This document shows, piece after piece, positions 19,444-29,640 of a stretch of DNA of 64,000 nt. A model generated the notes under the pieces. The model was given only the letters and a program-made list of their open reading frames with translations, did no database searches and was not told where the DNA came from. This DNA comes from Epithemia pelagica (Eukaryota > Bacillariophyta > Bacillariophyceae > Surirellales > Surirellaceae): positions 1,550,001-1,614,000 of the forward strand of contig OX337231.1 of NCBI GenBank assembly GCA_946965045.2, written 5' to 3'. Position 1 is the first letter of the stretch, and each line of letters starts with the position of its first letter. The translations under genes were made by a program, and so were the position numbers.

Positions 19444-19640
19444 AATAAGACCGAACCTGATCTTGTTGTCCCTTTCACGGACACGGAAGCAAGGAAGGAG
19501 AAGGGGCATAAGTTCATGGGTCGGCCGGCGAATGATGCGGTCGCACATAAACACACCCCAAGCCCCCTCAACAACGATGACATCTTTCGCCGGTGTTTTG
19601 TGCCGCTGAATGTCGTTTGTTATCCATCTCATCATGGAAA

Positions 19641-22336
19641 ATGATAGAGTTATCCATTCTACTGGTATGTTTCTCCTCTCTTTCTGCTGTTCATGCTCGT
19701 GGATCTAGCAAAAAGAGGGTGATTCGGGCCAATCGTCAGTTTGACCCCGACGACTCAACGCAAAATTCTGTGACCTGCCACCCTATGGGAATGCAAGCAC
19801 TTCGTTTCAGCCCTCAGAGGGAGTGTGTTCTGGCGAAAACGCCCTGACGCAGTCGATGAGTCCAGAAACTCTCCAAGATATGGCTGAGGCATATGCTCCC
19901 TACCTTTTCTTTCATCCACTTGAAACCTTCACAATGAGCTCGGTCGAACGCACCTTTGAGAATACAACAAAGGGAGAAATTTACAGAACTTCCGACAAAA
20001 TCTTGTTTGATAATGAACTGCGACCAGAATCTTTGCTTGCGACCACAAGGGAGCCTGACTTGTCTCTGTACTCGCAGGATTTTCATTTTGAGCACTCACT
20101 AGAGTTGGAGTACAAACTTGGTGATGGCTTTGACGAACAAGGGCTTTCGAGAGCATCCATCTACTATAGAGCCTTTGATTCCGGGAACGGTACCATTACG
20201 TTCAACTTTTTCTTTTATTTTGCGTGGAACGGTCCAACGAATCTCGGGATGATCAGCAGCTACAATGGTTCGAACCAGTTCGTTCAGTTCATGCAACCGC
20301 CATATGCGGTTCACGAGGGTGATTGGGGTAAGTAATACCCCGTCGAGGGCTGTTTTGCACCGTCCAACGTTAGCTCAGACATTTCATTCACGATGAAAAC
20401 AGAGTCTTTCAGTGTCACAGCGTGTATAAGTGATACAATCGAGGTTCCGTTGGCTGTAACATATCGACAACGCAGCTTTGGACAGACAATGGATTGTACC
20501 GAGGGCGAATGTACGTTTTATGTTGGAAGTGCCACAAACGTGGTTGGATTTGTCGCTTTAAACAGTCATGCTGTGTACCCAATCTCGGCTACAGAACTTG
20601 TTTATGAAGAAATAAGCACATTGGAGTTCTTCGTCAACTTGCAATCCATACTGATTGTGGACCGTTTGGCCTATGCCGACAAAAACGGCAACTATCGATA
20701 CTTTGCCCCAAATTCGACAAATGTCCTTTGTCTCGCAGAGCAAAATGAAATACCGGACGATGTGAACGAGTCCGAATTCTGGGGAGCATTTGGTGGCCGA
20801 TGGGGCCGAACACAGGATAGGCTTGATGCAAACTTCACAGCTGAAAGGCCCATTTGTTTGGATCAATCAACCACAGAATTTCGACTTTGTCCCTCAGAAG
20901 AAGAAAATCCCGTATTCTATCTTGTATTGCAAATGCTCAAAGTTGAAGAGACAGATTCCGCTCTTGTCAATGGAGCTTCTGCCTTGATTAGTTTCCTTGT
21001 GGATTTCTTTTCGAACACAAAGGTAGCCCCACATGGACCTGCCGTTTCAACATTTTATTCAAGATATGAAGTGCGAGACAACGCCCCTATATGGTCAAAA
21101 GTCGTTGGTAACGAAGAGGAGTTCTGCGAGAATCTGCGCGATATACCAGATACCTTTGGGCTTCCTGTGGATACGGATACCGTTCCACTCCTGGCCAACA
21201 CAATGGGCGTCGCCTGCATGTTTGTCTTCTTCACGATTTTCAATATTGTGTTTTTTGTCATTAAAACAAGAATGGGGCCCGTGCGACCCGTGATTGAACA
21301 AGTTGAAAGCGGGATCTGTCGGAAACCTGGGATTAGTCAAAGAATCCTGGTGTTTGAGTTATTTTGGTGTTTCGTAGGGGCATTCGTGTTCAGCGTATTT
21401 GGAGGTGTACTTTTCTTTGCCGGCTATGGCTCTCTTTCGCACTTGATGCGAGAAACTTTCAGCTATGTAAATTGGGAGCTTGTTGATGGCTTGATGATCG
21501 GAATGGCGGTCTTTAACTTCCTGACGAATACCTTATTGTTGGCAGCGGGTTGGCTGATGTGCGAGGATGTAAGTATCATGTTTGATATGTGTTTATGGAG
21601 TGGTGATATGTCGTTCTCAAACCTTGCTTCGACTTCAATCCTCAGCTGTGGCTACGAATCAACACTGAATATTATCAACTTATCGGAGATCAGGACAATG
21701 CTCGTAACTATGCGTGGAACGCCCGATACCAAGGCCCCGTTATTTGGATAAAAAGAGTCCTCCACGAACGATCGTATAGCGTGTTGTATGCTCTTCTAAA
21801 CCTGGGTCTTGTCCTTTCCGTGTTCATGGTCACTTGTGGAGTATACAACGTTGGATTCTCATACGCTTTTGGGACGATGGTAAGCCTGAGAGTTGCGTCG
21901 AAAGAACAAAAATGTGTCTTTGATCTCACTATCCTATATATATATATATATATTTGCTCTCATCTGATCCTTCCAGTGCAGAGCGTTGGTCGGGTCCTTG
22001 GACGGCGTATGCTTCAAGTTCCCGACTTGTGAAGGAGAAATCAAGTGTGGCGCGGATTTTCAGGAATACTGCCGGGACTGGGCAAGAGTGGAGATCATGA
22101 TTACTCTTTGGGGTGGATTCGTTGTGGTTGTTGCAAATTTTTATTTGATTTGCTTTGCGTCATTGATCGACTTGAACATAATGAGATTGAATCAGGCTCT
22201 CCTAGCCTACCATATTCCAGGAGAAGATGCAGAAGTAAGTTTGGTCGGCATCGATAAAGACAAAGACGAGAATGAACCAAGGGAGCAACCAATAGCAGAT
22301 GACAGTTCCGGACCCCTGGATGAAGGAAAGCAGTAG
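19641..22336 (+). CDS. VPS62-domain multipass membrane protein, five exons
   Basis: Exons 19641-19718, 19811-20327, 20403-21568, 21646-21879 and 21977-22336 give one 784-residue frame. The joins use GT-AG introns; the second restores HEGDWE across the splice. A signal peptide (MIELSILLVCFSSLSAVHA) is followed by a domain with YAPYLFFHP, HEGDWE, FVALNSHAVYP and WGAFGGRWG. This is the pattern of vacuolar-sorting-associated VPS62 proteins. The C-terminal 350 residues hold about six hydrophobic segments (for example MGVACMFVFFTIFNIVFFVI, WCFVGAFVFSVFGGVLFFAG and WGGFVVVVANFYLICFASLI) and an acidic tail. The VPS62 region is expected to be lumenal or extracellular. The first intron has a non-standard GTGATT donor and is the least certain join. 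The role of this family is poorly defined. Confidence 0.78.
21935..21953. repeat. (TA)n microsatellite in the last intron
   Basis: A run of about nine TA dinucleotides within the fourth intron (21880-21976) of the VPS62-domain gene. Confidence 0.9.
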
Positions 22337-22854
22337 TTTTAGTATCCTTCAAGAAATGGAAAAAAGTTCGGACTGGTCCTTAGACGACGACAGTATGACA
22401 TCAACATATATCAACTGATCGATTGTTGCCCAAGTCAGTCTATGTTTTGGCCAGTGTTGCCACATTGTGGTAATTGGCAATCACAAGGCCAAGAGGTAGA
22501 GAGTTGCTTTAATCTCGCGGGACGTGTATCTTGTAATAAAGTGTTGTTTCTGTTCGTCGCGTGCTCCCAATCATAATTTTTGAAATCTACCCTGTTCGTC
22601 ATCTGCAAAGTACAGGAATCGTGTTGAGAAATGGACGAGTCAACTCATTCGTTTATTCTGCGTAGGTATAAAAGTTTGTTTCTTGATTTTGTGTTCACGC
22701 ACTGAATGGCAAACAATGATGATGCCTCACTCACGAATCACGAGCCCTACCGTAAGTAGTCGAAGATCCTTTACGGAAGAAAACACAATTCACCACGAAC
22801 ATATGGTCGTTGTTGTTTTTTACCAACGCGAACAGAAGCCAGGACTTTCGACTA
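22337..22854. other. Gene-free stretch
   Basis: Between two convergent genes. It presumably holds the two 3' untranslated regions. I see no frame, repeat or RNA gene in it. Confidence 0.5.
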
Positions 22855-23997
22855 TCATGATCGTGGTGGCACGACCCGAAGCTTGTTACCGCTCTTCACA
22901 TTGGGCATTTGCTCCCCCTCTGTCTGAGTCCAAGCACCCATTCGACCAGGATTCTGGAACCTCGATTGAGCCGCGTCTTCATCAGGGTCGACAAGAACGG
23001 TCAACGTGTTCTCTTCAATTCTACCGTTGCTATCAAGGCGAAAGGCTAAAAGAAAAGCTTTTTTCTCCTCGTTTTCTGTTGTCTTGGTGCCGGTCAGGAA
23101 CAAGTATTTCGTTCCATTGTGCTTGACACTCGTTACACCATGCAAAAACAATGCAAGGCTGTCGTTGGTATCACTCAAATCATAGATGGAAAGTTTTGGG
23201 TCTGCGGTCTGTGGGTTGGTGTACATATAAAGTTTGCCGCTTGTTCCTGTTGTCGCGTACAGCTTGCAGTCGTTCCCTTGTTGTTCTCCTTCGTTGCATA
23301 CAATCTCCAAGGCTTCCACGGTTTCTTCATCATTCGTGTTAGCACATGAAACAATAGATTCATACTGGTGAAGTGATTTGACAGTAGGATGCTGAACAAA
23401 ATGAAATACATCATGTCCGTTGGAAATGTACAAATGAGAGGTTGACATTGCCATGGCATCAATAGGAATGACATTTTCGTCGGCGTCTTTCAATTGCTCG
23501 CCTTTGTTGCCGGAATATTTACCAGCCAACGCTATAAGCCCGCTTTCCTGGGATCCACCAAAACACTTCATCTCTGTGCAGAAAGTCGATGACAACGCCC
23601 CGGTCTGAGTAAAACTGCCTTTATTCTTCTTGTCATTTATTCCCACAGTATCATAGCCATTACGGTGCGACACGAACACCCATTTCGCGGAACGCTCTGT
23701 ATAGATCGCCACATCCGTTGGATGATTGAGATTGACCAACCAGTTTTCACTTGTGTCTTCCGCCACATTGTATCGAGCAATGTAACCGGCATTTTCGCTG
23801 TTGGCGTTGTCATTGAGAATGAACAATGTAATCCCCGTCAGATCGGTCCGAGGAATGGGGCCGTTCGCGTTTAACTCTCGGTCCTTCTCCCCCATAACCG
23901 TCAGGCTTGTCGTCGTCGCAGTGGGAACCAGCAATCCCAACACGACAAGGAGGAATAGTTGCGCGGAAAAAGCATGGACTGTCTTGCTCATGGTCAT
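22855..23997 (-). CDS. Secreted protein, possible beta-propeller
   Basis: 380 residues from the ATG at 23997; the frame extends to a TTG at 24039. A clear signal peptide (VHAFSAQLFLLVVLGLLVP) is followed by a Ser/Thr-rich stretch. The rest lacks membrane segments. It contains repeated short beta-strand-like blocks of the form hydrophobic-strand, turn, YxxS/N (NHPTDVAIYTERSAKWVFVS, AMSTSHLYISNGHDVFHF, KHNGTKYLFLTGTKTTE). These recall WD40/YVTN-like propeller blades but are too diverged to assign. It is probably extracellular or lumenal. No catalytic motif or known family is recognised. It is divergent from the MAPR gene, with 313 bp of shared promoter between them. Confidence 0.68.
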   Translation of the reverse strand: MTMSKTVHAFSAQLFLLVVLGLLVPTATTTSLTVMGEKDRELNANGPIPRTDLTGITLFILNDNANSENAGYIARYNVAEDTSENWLVNLNHPTDVAIYTERSAKWVFVSHRNGYDTVGINDKKNKGSFTQTGALSSTFCTEMKCFGGSQESGLIALAGKYSGNKGEQLKDADENVIPIDAMAMSTSHLYISNGHDVFHFVQHPTVKSLHQYESIVSCANTNDEETVEALEIVCNEGEQQGNDCKLYATTGTSGKLYMYTNPQTADPKLSIYDLSDTNDSLALFLHGVTSVKHNGTKYLFLTGTKTTENEEKKAFLLAFRLDSNGRIEENTLTVLVDPDEDAAQSRFQNPGRMGAWTQTEGEQMPNVKSGNKLRVVPPRS

Positions 23998-24310
23998 GAT
24001 GGTTCTTGTCGTCGAGATAGATGAAGAACAGTGAAACAAGAAAAAGATCTGATGACCATACGACGCGGTCAGTGGTCAGTGCATCCAAAAATCTTATGAG
24101 AAATTGATACTATTGCCCCTTATGTCTTTAGGGTCATTGCGCGGGCCCATTTAAATTTGAGAGTTTGTCTTCTCTCATGTCTTTCTTCAAGTCGACATTG
24201 TCGTCTGCCACTGCTGACTGCTGCTATCATTCATATACTCTCGTACGAGAAACGATTTGCTTTATCATCCTGTTAACCAGAGCCGCTGCGTCGGTTCTTG
24301 TTTGAAGAAA

Positions 24311-24745
24311 ATGATTCCTAATCCAGCAAGCTTGATCAAGGGGGGTGATCCCCTACCCGAAGTGGAGCAGATGGGCACCATCACTCTGGAGACGTTGAAT
24401 GAATATCACTGCCAGAATCCAGATCGCAGACTGATTTCCATGTTTGGAGTTGTTTACGATGTCACGTCATCGCTGAAATCTTATGGCCCTGATGGAGCCT
24501 ACAAGGAATATGCAGGCCATGATATTACGCTGGCGCTGGCAAAACACAAGACGGACGACAAGTGGCTCGATAGATTTGTGCAAATGAAAGAGAAATGGGT
24601 CAGTGATGCCAAGGGATGGTCGGAGTACTTTGCGGCAAAGTATCCAGTTTGTGGAAAGTTAGACAAATGGGAAGAAGATCAAAGTGAATGGCCAGAGCTA
24701 ACAGCAGAAGAACTGGAAGCCTTTGAAAAGTGTGTCATCATGTAG
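24311..24745 (+). CDS. MAPR / cytochrome b5-like haem-binding protein
   Basis: 144 residues from the ATG in GAAAATGATT at 24311; upstream codons start at TTG. The core TLETLNEYHC, LISMFGVVYDVTSS and YGPDGAYKEYAGHDITLALA is the signature of membrane-associated progesterone receptor (MAPR/Dap1/neudesin) proteins, a branch of the cytochrome b5 fold. They bind haem through Tyr residues rather than paired His and support P450 enzymes and sterol metabolism. Unlike animal PGRMC there is no N-terminal membrane anchor, so it may be soluble. The acidic tail (EELEAFEKCVIM) ends near a Cys. Confidence 0.85.
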   Translation: MIPNPASLIKGGDPLPEVEQMGTITLETLNEYHCQNPDRRLISMFGVVYDVTSSLKSYGPDGAYKEYAGHDITLALAKHKTDDKWLDRFVQMKEKWVSDAKGWSEYFAAKYPVCGKLDKWEEDQSEWPELTAEELEAFEKCVIM

Positions 24746-25183
24746 GATTTTGCCATCCCTCTTTGGCCAAGAAAACCAGCAAGACGGAGAATATGAATCA
24801 AAGTGCAGCACATACATGATGGAACCTGGGGCTTGTGATCCCCAAGGGAGAGGGATATCCAGGAGCAACGGTTCCTCTTTGCATTGGATTGCTAGTTGTG
24901 TCAACCTCTTGGTCATAACAGGACACAGATATCTTTACGTAAATCTTTCTCCTACATCGCTATCGACTACACCTAACCTTTGAAAATAACACGGTTGATA
25001 TGGTTCGCAGGGTCCCATAGCCCAGAGAGGGACACCTTCGATAAGGACGAATACTCGTAACTCGTAAGGTAGGAGATCGACGATTGACTCGTTCGGCGTA
25101 GTTCGTTTTGGGGGTCATGGAAGCTGGTTGGGTGCACCTATGACCGTCACGGGTGGCCCCCAAATTAGCCCCTTGGATTTTGG

Positions 25184-26113
25184 ATGGCCTCACAAAACAT
25201 CGAACGCATAATAGCTACGATAATAGCGTCTTTCCCACGCGTCTTGACAATCATGGTGGTATATGCTTTCCTTTTCCAACTGTTGCTTGCCTTGCCCAAT
25301 GTCGACAACCACTTCCTTTCTCGACGTAGTCTCCTGGCTTTCTCGGGATCTTTCGCAGGGTCCGCCATACTGTTTCCTTTGTCCGCCAGTCCCTCTGACG
25401 TACGTGCGCCTATCGAATGCTTATATCCAGCAACAAGAGTCAGGTTATACATAAATGACGTTCTCCGAGTGGCGTCGGAAGGGAACTTGGAGGAACTTCA
25501 AAAGCTCCTATTGAGCAATTCGCCGTCGTCCTTCATTCTAGGCGAGAAGGAATTGCAGAGTGCCGACATTAACAAGCGTATCAAGACACAAGATGCATGG
25601 AACAAGGCACGACGGATGGAACGAGAAGAACGAGGGGCACAGCTTGGTATTGACTACAGAACGCCTTATGACAAGGCAAACACAGCAATTCAAGAAATGG
25701 GACAAAAGCGACAGTTCAAGATTCTTCGTCAGCGACAAACCAATCTCGAAAAAAGGGATCCCATACGTGCTGCCCTGAATGCTTACACCAACAATTTAGT
25801 CTTTGGTGACTATTATCAATTAAATGCGCAAGGAACAGAGAGGAAACAAATGATTCGCAATGATGCAATGCCGAACGTAGAGGCTGTAGTTGTCTCGGAT
25901 TTAGACCTCCGCGATTTGTACCGCAATCAGATATTACAAAACATGGAAGATGCCAGATTTGAACTGACCTATCAGCTCAACCAAAACGAGGTAGATCTTC
26001 AAGAAGTTCTATTGTATCTCAAGGAGGCGCAGAAATCGTGCGATAGTTGGTTTGGCTTTATTCCTGTTCAAGATGTCGAGGAAGCCCTAGCCAAGGTTAG
26101 GTCCAATGAGTAA
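25184..26113 (+). CDS. Hypothetical protein with Tat-like twin-Arg signal
   Basis: 309 residues. The N-terminus has a hydrophobic segment (VLTIMVVYAFLFQLLLALP) and then a second one introduced by twin arginines (SRRSLLAFSGSFAGSAILFP). This suggests a protein imported into the plastid and carried to the thylakoid lumen by the Tat route. The mature part is highly charged and helical (KTQDAWNKARRMEREERGAQ). It ends with a Trp-containing CDSWFGFIPVQDVEEAL block. No family is recognised. The start could instead be the ATG at 25253, which would leave a more usual signal peptide. The 438 bp before the gene hold nothing I can name. Confidence 0.6.
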   Translation: MASQNIERIIATIIASFPRVLTIMVVYAFLFQLLLALPNVDNHFLSRRSLLAFSGSFAGSAILFPLSASPSDVRAPIECLYPATRVRLYINDVLRVASEGNLEELQKLLLSNSPSSFILGEKELQSADINKRIKTQDAWNKARRMEREERGAQLGIDYRTPYDKANTAIQEMGQKRQFKILRQRQTNLEKRDPIRAALNAYTNNLVFGDYYQLNAQGTERKQMIRNDAMPNVEAVVVSDLDLRDLYRNQILQNMEDARFELTYQLNQNEVDLQEVLLYLKEAQKSCDSWFGFIPVQDVEEALAKVRSNE

Positions 26114-26275
26114 ATTATTGCACGTCGGGTATTGACATTCATTGAAAGAGCCATGCCTTTTGACAACCCACCTTTCTAGAGACGATGATACCTCTTGTTA
26201 CTCCTTTACGGAGGCTCCTTTCGTTAAAAATAATCAGAGCGCAACCGCGATGCACCTCTGCACTCTGCACTACAA

Positions 26276-26340
26276 TACTCCTAGGAGTAGCTAGCCGTGC
26301 AGCGCTCAAGTGTCGGATAGGTTGGCTAGATATACTCCTA
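26276..26340. promoter_or_regulatory. TACTCCTAG motifs before RNase Z
   Basis: A perfect 14-bp palindrome TACTCCTAGGAGTA (26276-26289), with another TACTCCTA at 26333-26340. They lie 90-200 bp upstream of the RNase Z start. The same motif recurs upstream of other genes in the window. Confidence 0.45.
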
Positions 26341-26476
26341 TTCGTTTTCGTTCCACGGCGCCAATGAATCACAAATCATCGCAACAGGAGGGAGAAAGGA
26401 GTATGAGACGAATGGGTTCAACTGCGGGATGCTTCTATGCATCGCTTCCTGGCTTGTAGAATCATCGATTGTTGAG

Positions 26477-27850
26477 ATGACTCGGAGCTCGCCATGGTGC
26501 CGTTTATTGTGGAGACAACTCATCAGCTTGAACAAACAGAAATGGGATCGTCCTCGTCCGTCGTTCACAACACGTCATTTCAGCCTCGATGAAGAACGCG
26601 GATTCGACATTCCGTTGTCCCATCAGAAAACATGGTTCGTCAACAAAAAGTTATTCCCGAACGTGCTGAATTTAACATCATCAGAGGACGGAGAGATACC
26701 GTGCCACACGGGTCTATCTGTCTGCTTTTTGGGAACGGGGGCCGGCCAACCATCTCAGTTTCGCGGCGCCTCTGGAACTGCTCTTCGCTTCCACGAAGGA
26801 ATCTACCTCTTCGATGTAGGGGAGGGTGTACAACTGAAGGCGCAAGCTTCCCGGTTATCTTTGAGCAAGATCGAAAAGATCTTCATAACACATATGCATG
26901 GTGACCATGTTTTCGGTATACCTTCGTTGCTGTTATCCATTCAGAATGCCGTACAGTTCCACAAGACGAACAGGACAATTAAAGTCTATGGACCCGTGGG
27001 TCTGTATAACTATATTGCGACAGCACTATCACTTTCGTTCGCAGAAATCAAGAACTTAAACGTTGAAGTATACGAACTTCACGGAGGGACGAGGCGCTGG
27101 ATTCATCCTGGAACCTCCAAAAACTTCTCTGATTTCCGACATAGATCATTGCATCGAAAGTTCATATCACCGAACCAAGATGGTACCTGGACTTTAGAAA
27201 AAGCTAATGAAATACAAACACCAGATGACGCTGAGGTGCGATCCAAACCGACTGGATTCAATGTGTACGCTGCTCAAGTCAATCATGTCCCTAATCTTCA
27301 GTGCTTTGGTTATATGGTCGAAGAGCCTATTCAACCACGATTCATTGATGCGAAGAAAACGGCCGAGTTAGGGGTTGCACCCGGTGACAAATACAAAGTA
27401 CTCAAAGCTGGATTCCCTGTGATGACAGATGATGGCAAAGCAGAAGTGCATCCGGACGAAGTCACCCGTCCTGGTAATCCTCCGAGGAAGGTTGTCTTCT
27501 TGGGAGACTGCGATGGAATTCCTGTTCCCATGGCTAGCCTTTGTCGCGACGCCGACGTAATGGTTCACGAAGCAACGCTGTTGGAGAGTCAAATCGAACG
27601 AACAGACACCCGTGGGCATTCGACGGCGGCCATGGCTGGATTGTTTGCAGAGTATGTCGGGGCAAGGGTTTTGGCTCTAAATCACATTAGCCCTTCTATT
27701 TCGGTTGCATTGAAAATGGAAAAAGAACTGGTCAAAGAGGCGAGAAGTATGATCAAAGGATCAACAGAAGTACAGCTTGCATACGATCAGATGGAAATCA
27801 TGATCCCTCGTGCGGGGTTTACAGAAGAGGAGCTCCCCAAAACTCCATGA
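26477..27850 (+). CDS. tRNase Z (3' tRNA-processing endonuclease)
   Basis: 457 residues from the ATG at 26477 (an in-frame ATG at 26429 adds 16). This is a metallo-beta-lactamase-fold RNase Z. The motif THMHGDH (first His about 139) binds the two zincs. Other family blocks are FLGTGAGQPS at the domain start, LFDVGEGVQ, VVFLGDCDG and the AL-NHISP region with the distal His. HEATLLE matches the HEAT motif. The enzyme cleaves pre-tRNA after the discriminator base. The length fits the short-form enzyme with an added N-terminus of about 90 basic residues, suggesting organelle targeting. Confidence 0.92.
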   Translation: MTRSSPWCRLLWRQLISLNKQKWDRPRPSFTTRHFSLDEERGFDIPLSHQKTWFVNKKLFPNVLNLTSSEDGEIPCHTGLSVCFLGTGAGQPSQFRGASGTALRFHEGIYLFDVGEGVQLKAQASRLSLSKIEKIFITHMHGDHVFGIPSLLLSIQNAVQFHKTNRTIKVYGPVGLYNYIATALSLSFAEIKNLNVEVYELHGGTRRWIHPGTSKNFSDFRHRSLHRKFISPNQDGTWTLEKANEIQTPDDAEVRSKPTGFNVYAAQVNHVPNLQCFGYMVEEPIQPRFIDAKKTAELGVAPGDKYKVLKAGFPVMTDDGKAEVHPDEVTRPGNPPRKVVFLGDCDGIPVPMASLCRDADVMVHEATLLESQIERTDTRGHSTAAMAGLFAEYVGARVLALNHISPSISVALKMEKELVKEARSMIKGSTEVQLAYDQMEIMIPRAGFTEEELPKTP

Positions 27851-27968
27851 ATGCTTCCAGATTTGCGACGTCATTTCCGATCACAGACCATGCAGTTCAT
27901 TCGTCTCCCTGTTTTCAGTTGTTTTTGACGCCATGTTCGAGTGAAGTGTAGCATATCTCAGTTCACGG

Positions 27969-27985
27969 GCTACCGTGACGGTAGC
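27969..27985. other. Small hairpin in the 3' flank of RNase Z
   Basis: GCTACCG-tga-CGGTAGC, a perfect 7-bp stem with a 3-base loop, about 120 bp past the RNase Z stop. It lies in an otherwise featureless 399-bp gap between convergent genes. It may be a 3'-UTR element. Confidence 0.35.
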
Positions 27986-28249
27986 TGTGAGCCCTCCAAC
28001 TGTGTGGTAAGGACATTTCTGGCGCTGTTTGAACCTCAAGCATCGTTGAAGCCGGATAAGATTTCAAAAGTCTATGAACACTCTCTCTAATCTAACAAAC
28101 GAAAATGCAGGGCTAGTGTTAGAGAATTTATCAGCGTCTAGCTCCACTGTGAGTCCGCGTAGACTGTCCAGTCTGCTCCGAGATTCAATAGGCCACCAGC
28201 CTCACTCAACACTTTCAAAATGAAAATTCAGTTTTGAAGAGTTTGATCA

Positions 28250-29161
28250 TCATTGTATTCCACAGTTGCCATCATCGGGAGTTGCCCGCTTGATGTTGTC
28301 TGGCGCAAACCGGGATGTCGGTGGACCACTATATCGATTTTCCTTCTCCCCGAATCCATTCCAAGGGATTGTGTTGCGTCCTAACGTAGACAGATGATCT
28401 GTGAAGCCGTTCTTGGATTTGTCCGCATCGTGTGGGTCTAGATGCCAAGCAGGTTCATTATTCCAACGAGACATGTGAAAGATGCTACAGGGCGCAGCAG
28501 GCGTTATCTCGTTGTAGGCGTTTCCTGACGCAGAAGCAACCAGCCCTATGCATACAGCAGCATGAGTGACCACTACCAGGGTTGACTTGGGTCTGAAACT
28601 GTGGCGCTTGTGCATCTCTGTCATGACCGTATCACACCTGTCCTGAAAACCGCTTCGTGGTTCGGGGAGAGTCGGTACAAGCAAGGGATCATACGACGAA
28701 GCAGAGTCCAAAAGACGTGGGAAATAGTGAATACGCTCTGTAATTTCTGGCATACTCGCGTGCCAGTCGCCACCATGACCGTCCCACTCAAAGATTCCTG
28801 GTTCGGGTAATATTTCAATCTGGTTCGAACCGTCGAGAGTCAGCGCGTTCAAAGCTTCAGTCGATGTCTGCAACGTCCGAAGAAACGGCGATGACATCCA
28901 CGTGATATCTTCGGATGAAATACCGAGATCCTTGAAAACAGAATCCAGATATTGACCTGTTTCACGAGCTTGGGCGAGTCCAAGGGAGCTCAAGGATGGG
29001 TCGCCTTTCCGGTTGTTTGGATGATTCTTCCAAGCAGTTGGATTCTCGTAGTCCCATCGGTCACCGTGCCGTATGACAATTAAGTGTTGGGCGTCTCCAG
29101 CTCTTCCTGGAGGACCAGCTCCCTTCTTCGGTTCGTCGTCGTCCTTACCAGAACTCATCAT
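28250..29161 (-). CDS. Histidine phosphatase superfamily protein
   Basis: 303 residues from the ATG at 29161. The N-terminal RHG motif appears in HLIVIRHGDRWDY, giving the phosphorylated His. SLSSLGLAQARETGQYL and MSSPFLRTLQTS supply the second Arg block. LVVVTHAAVCIGL carries the second catalytic His. This is branch 1 of the superfamily, which includes phosphoglycerate-mutase-like, SixA and UBASH3/TFIIIC-tau55-like enzymes. The length and the inserted region between the motifs resemble the UBASH3/tau55 group, but the substrate cannot be read. There is no signal peptide. Confidence 0.85.
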   Translation of the reverse strand: MMSSGKDDDEPKKGAGPPGRAGDAQHLIVIRHGDRWDYENPTAWKNHPNNRKGDPSLSSLGLAQARETGQYLDSVFKDLGISSEDITWMSSPFLRTLQTSTEALNALTLDGSNQIEILPEPGIFEWDGHGGDWHASMPEITERIHYFPRLLDSASSYDPLLVPTLPEPRSGFQDRCDTVMTEMHKRHSFRPKSTLVVVTHAAVCIGLVASASGNAYNEITPAAPCSIFHMSRWNNEPAWHLDPHDADKSKNGFTDHLSTLGRNTIPWNGFGEKENRYSGPPTSRFAPDNIKRATPDDGNCGIQ

Positions 29162-29306
29162 GGAGAGATCAAGTTTGGAGAATGTGAATCTTGAACGAGT
29201 GCCGATTGCCGATTGCCAATGGACATGATGATGGACGGACACGCGTCATTGGGGCATGACCCGCTGATTGGTCGCGTGGTAAAGAGAAAAAGAGCATTGC
29301 TATGCG

Positions 29307-29339
29307 TACTACTCCTAGTTTTAATGTTCCTACTCCTAG
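29307..29339. promoter_or_regulatory. Paired TACTCCTAG motifs before the histidine phosphatase gene
   Basis: TACTCCTAG occurs at 29310-29318 and 29331-29339 (21-bp spacing), about 150-180 bp upstream of the minus-strand ATG at 29161. The surrounding 479-bp gap has no gene. Confidence 0.45.
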
Positions 29340-29640
29340 CTAGAGGAGAAAGCTTTGACGGGACTACGGAAGGATCTAGCGATCGCGTGATGTCTTATTC
29401 GTCTTAGAGTTTGCTGTGTCGTAGCCCATGATGAACTGAGGCTGATGGCAAAGTATGCGTTTTACCGCCGTAGACTTAACTTCAAAGGAAACGTAGATGT
29501 CACTTTCACCATGCCATGTGTATTTCAACATACGGATGTTTGGCCTAATGGACTGACTCTTTCGCATTAAAAGATTCACAGACGACAAGATAAATTTCAT
29601 GCAGACAGCCGCGATTAGTTGACTCCCTTTTGTATTCAGC

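Larger units (their letters stand above)
16317..19457. mobile_element. PIF/Harbinger DNA transposon, apparently complete
   Basis: A 3.1-kb element. The left end (16317, GGGTTGGTCTTATAGGAGCG...) and the reverse complement of the right end (GGTTCGGTCTTATTGGAGCG..., ending 19457) match for about 40 bp with a few changes. Both continue into GTGATAT..CTCATATCA. The sequence TGA flanks both ends (16314-16316 and 19458-19460). This fits a 3-bp target duplication, although Harbinger usually duplicates TWA. Inside are two convergent long ORFs, the typical Harbinger pair of an accessory protein and a DDE transposase, both uninterrupted. The exact ends are uncertain by a few bases. Confidence 0.82.

Noticed and set aside
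21569-21751. Read-through of exon 3 of the VPS62 gene to the stop at 21751
   Set aside because: A GTAAGT donor at 21569 and a CAG acceptor at 21645 allow the frame to continue into further membrane segments, a better gene model.
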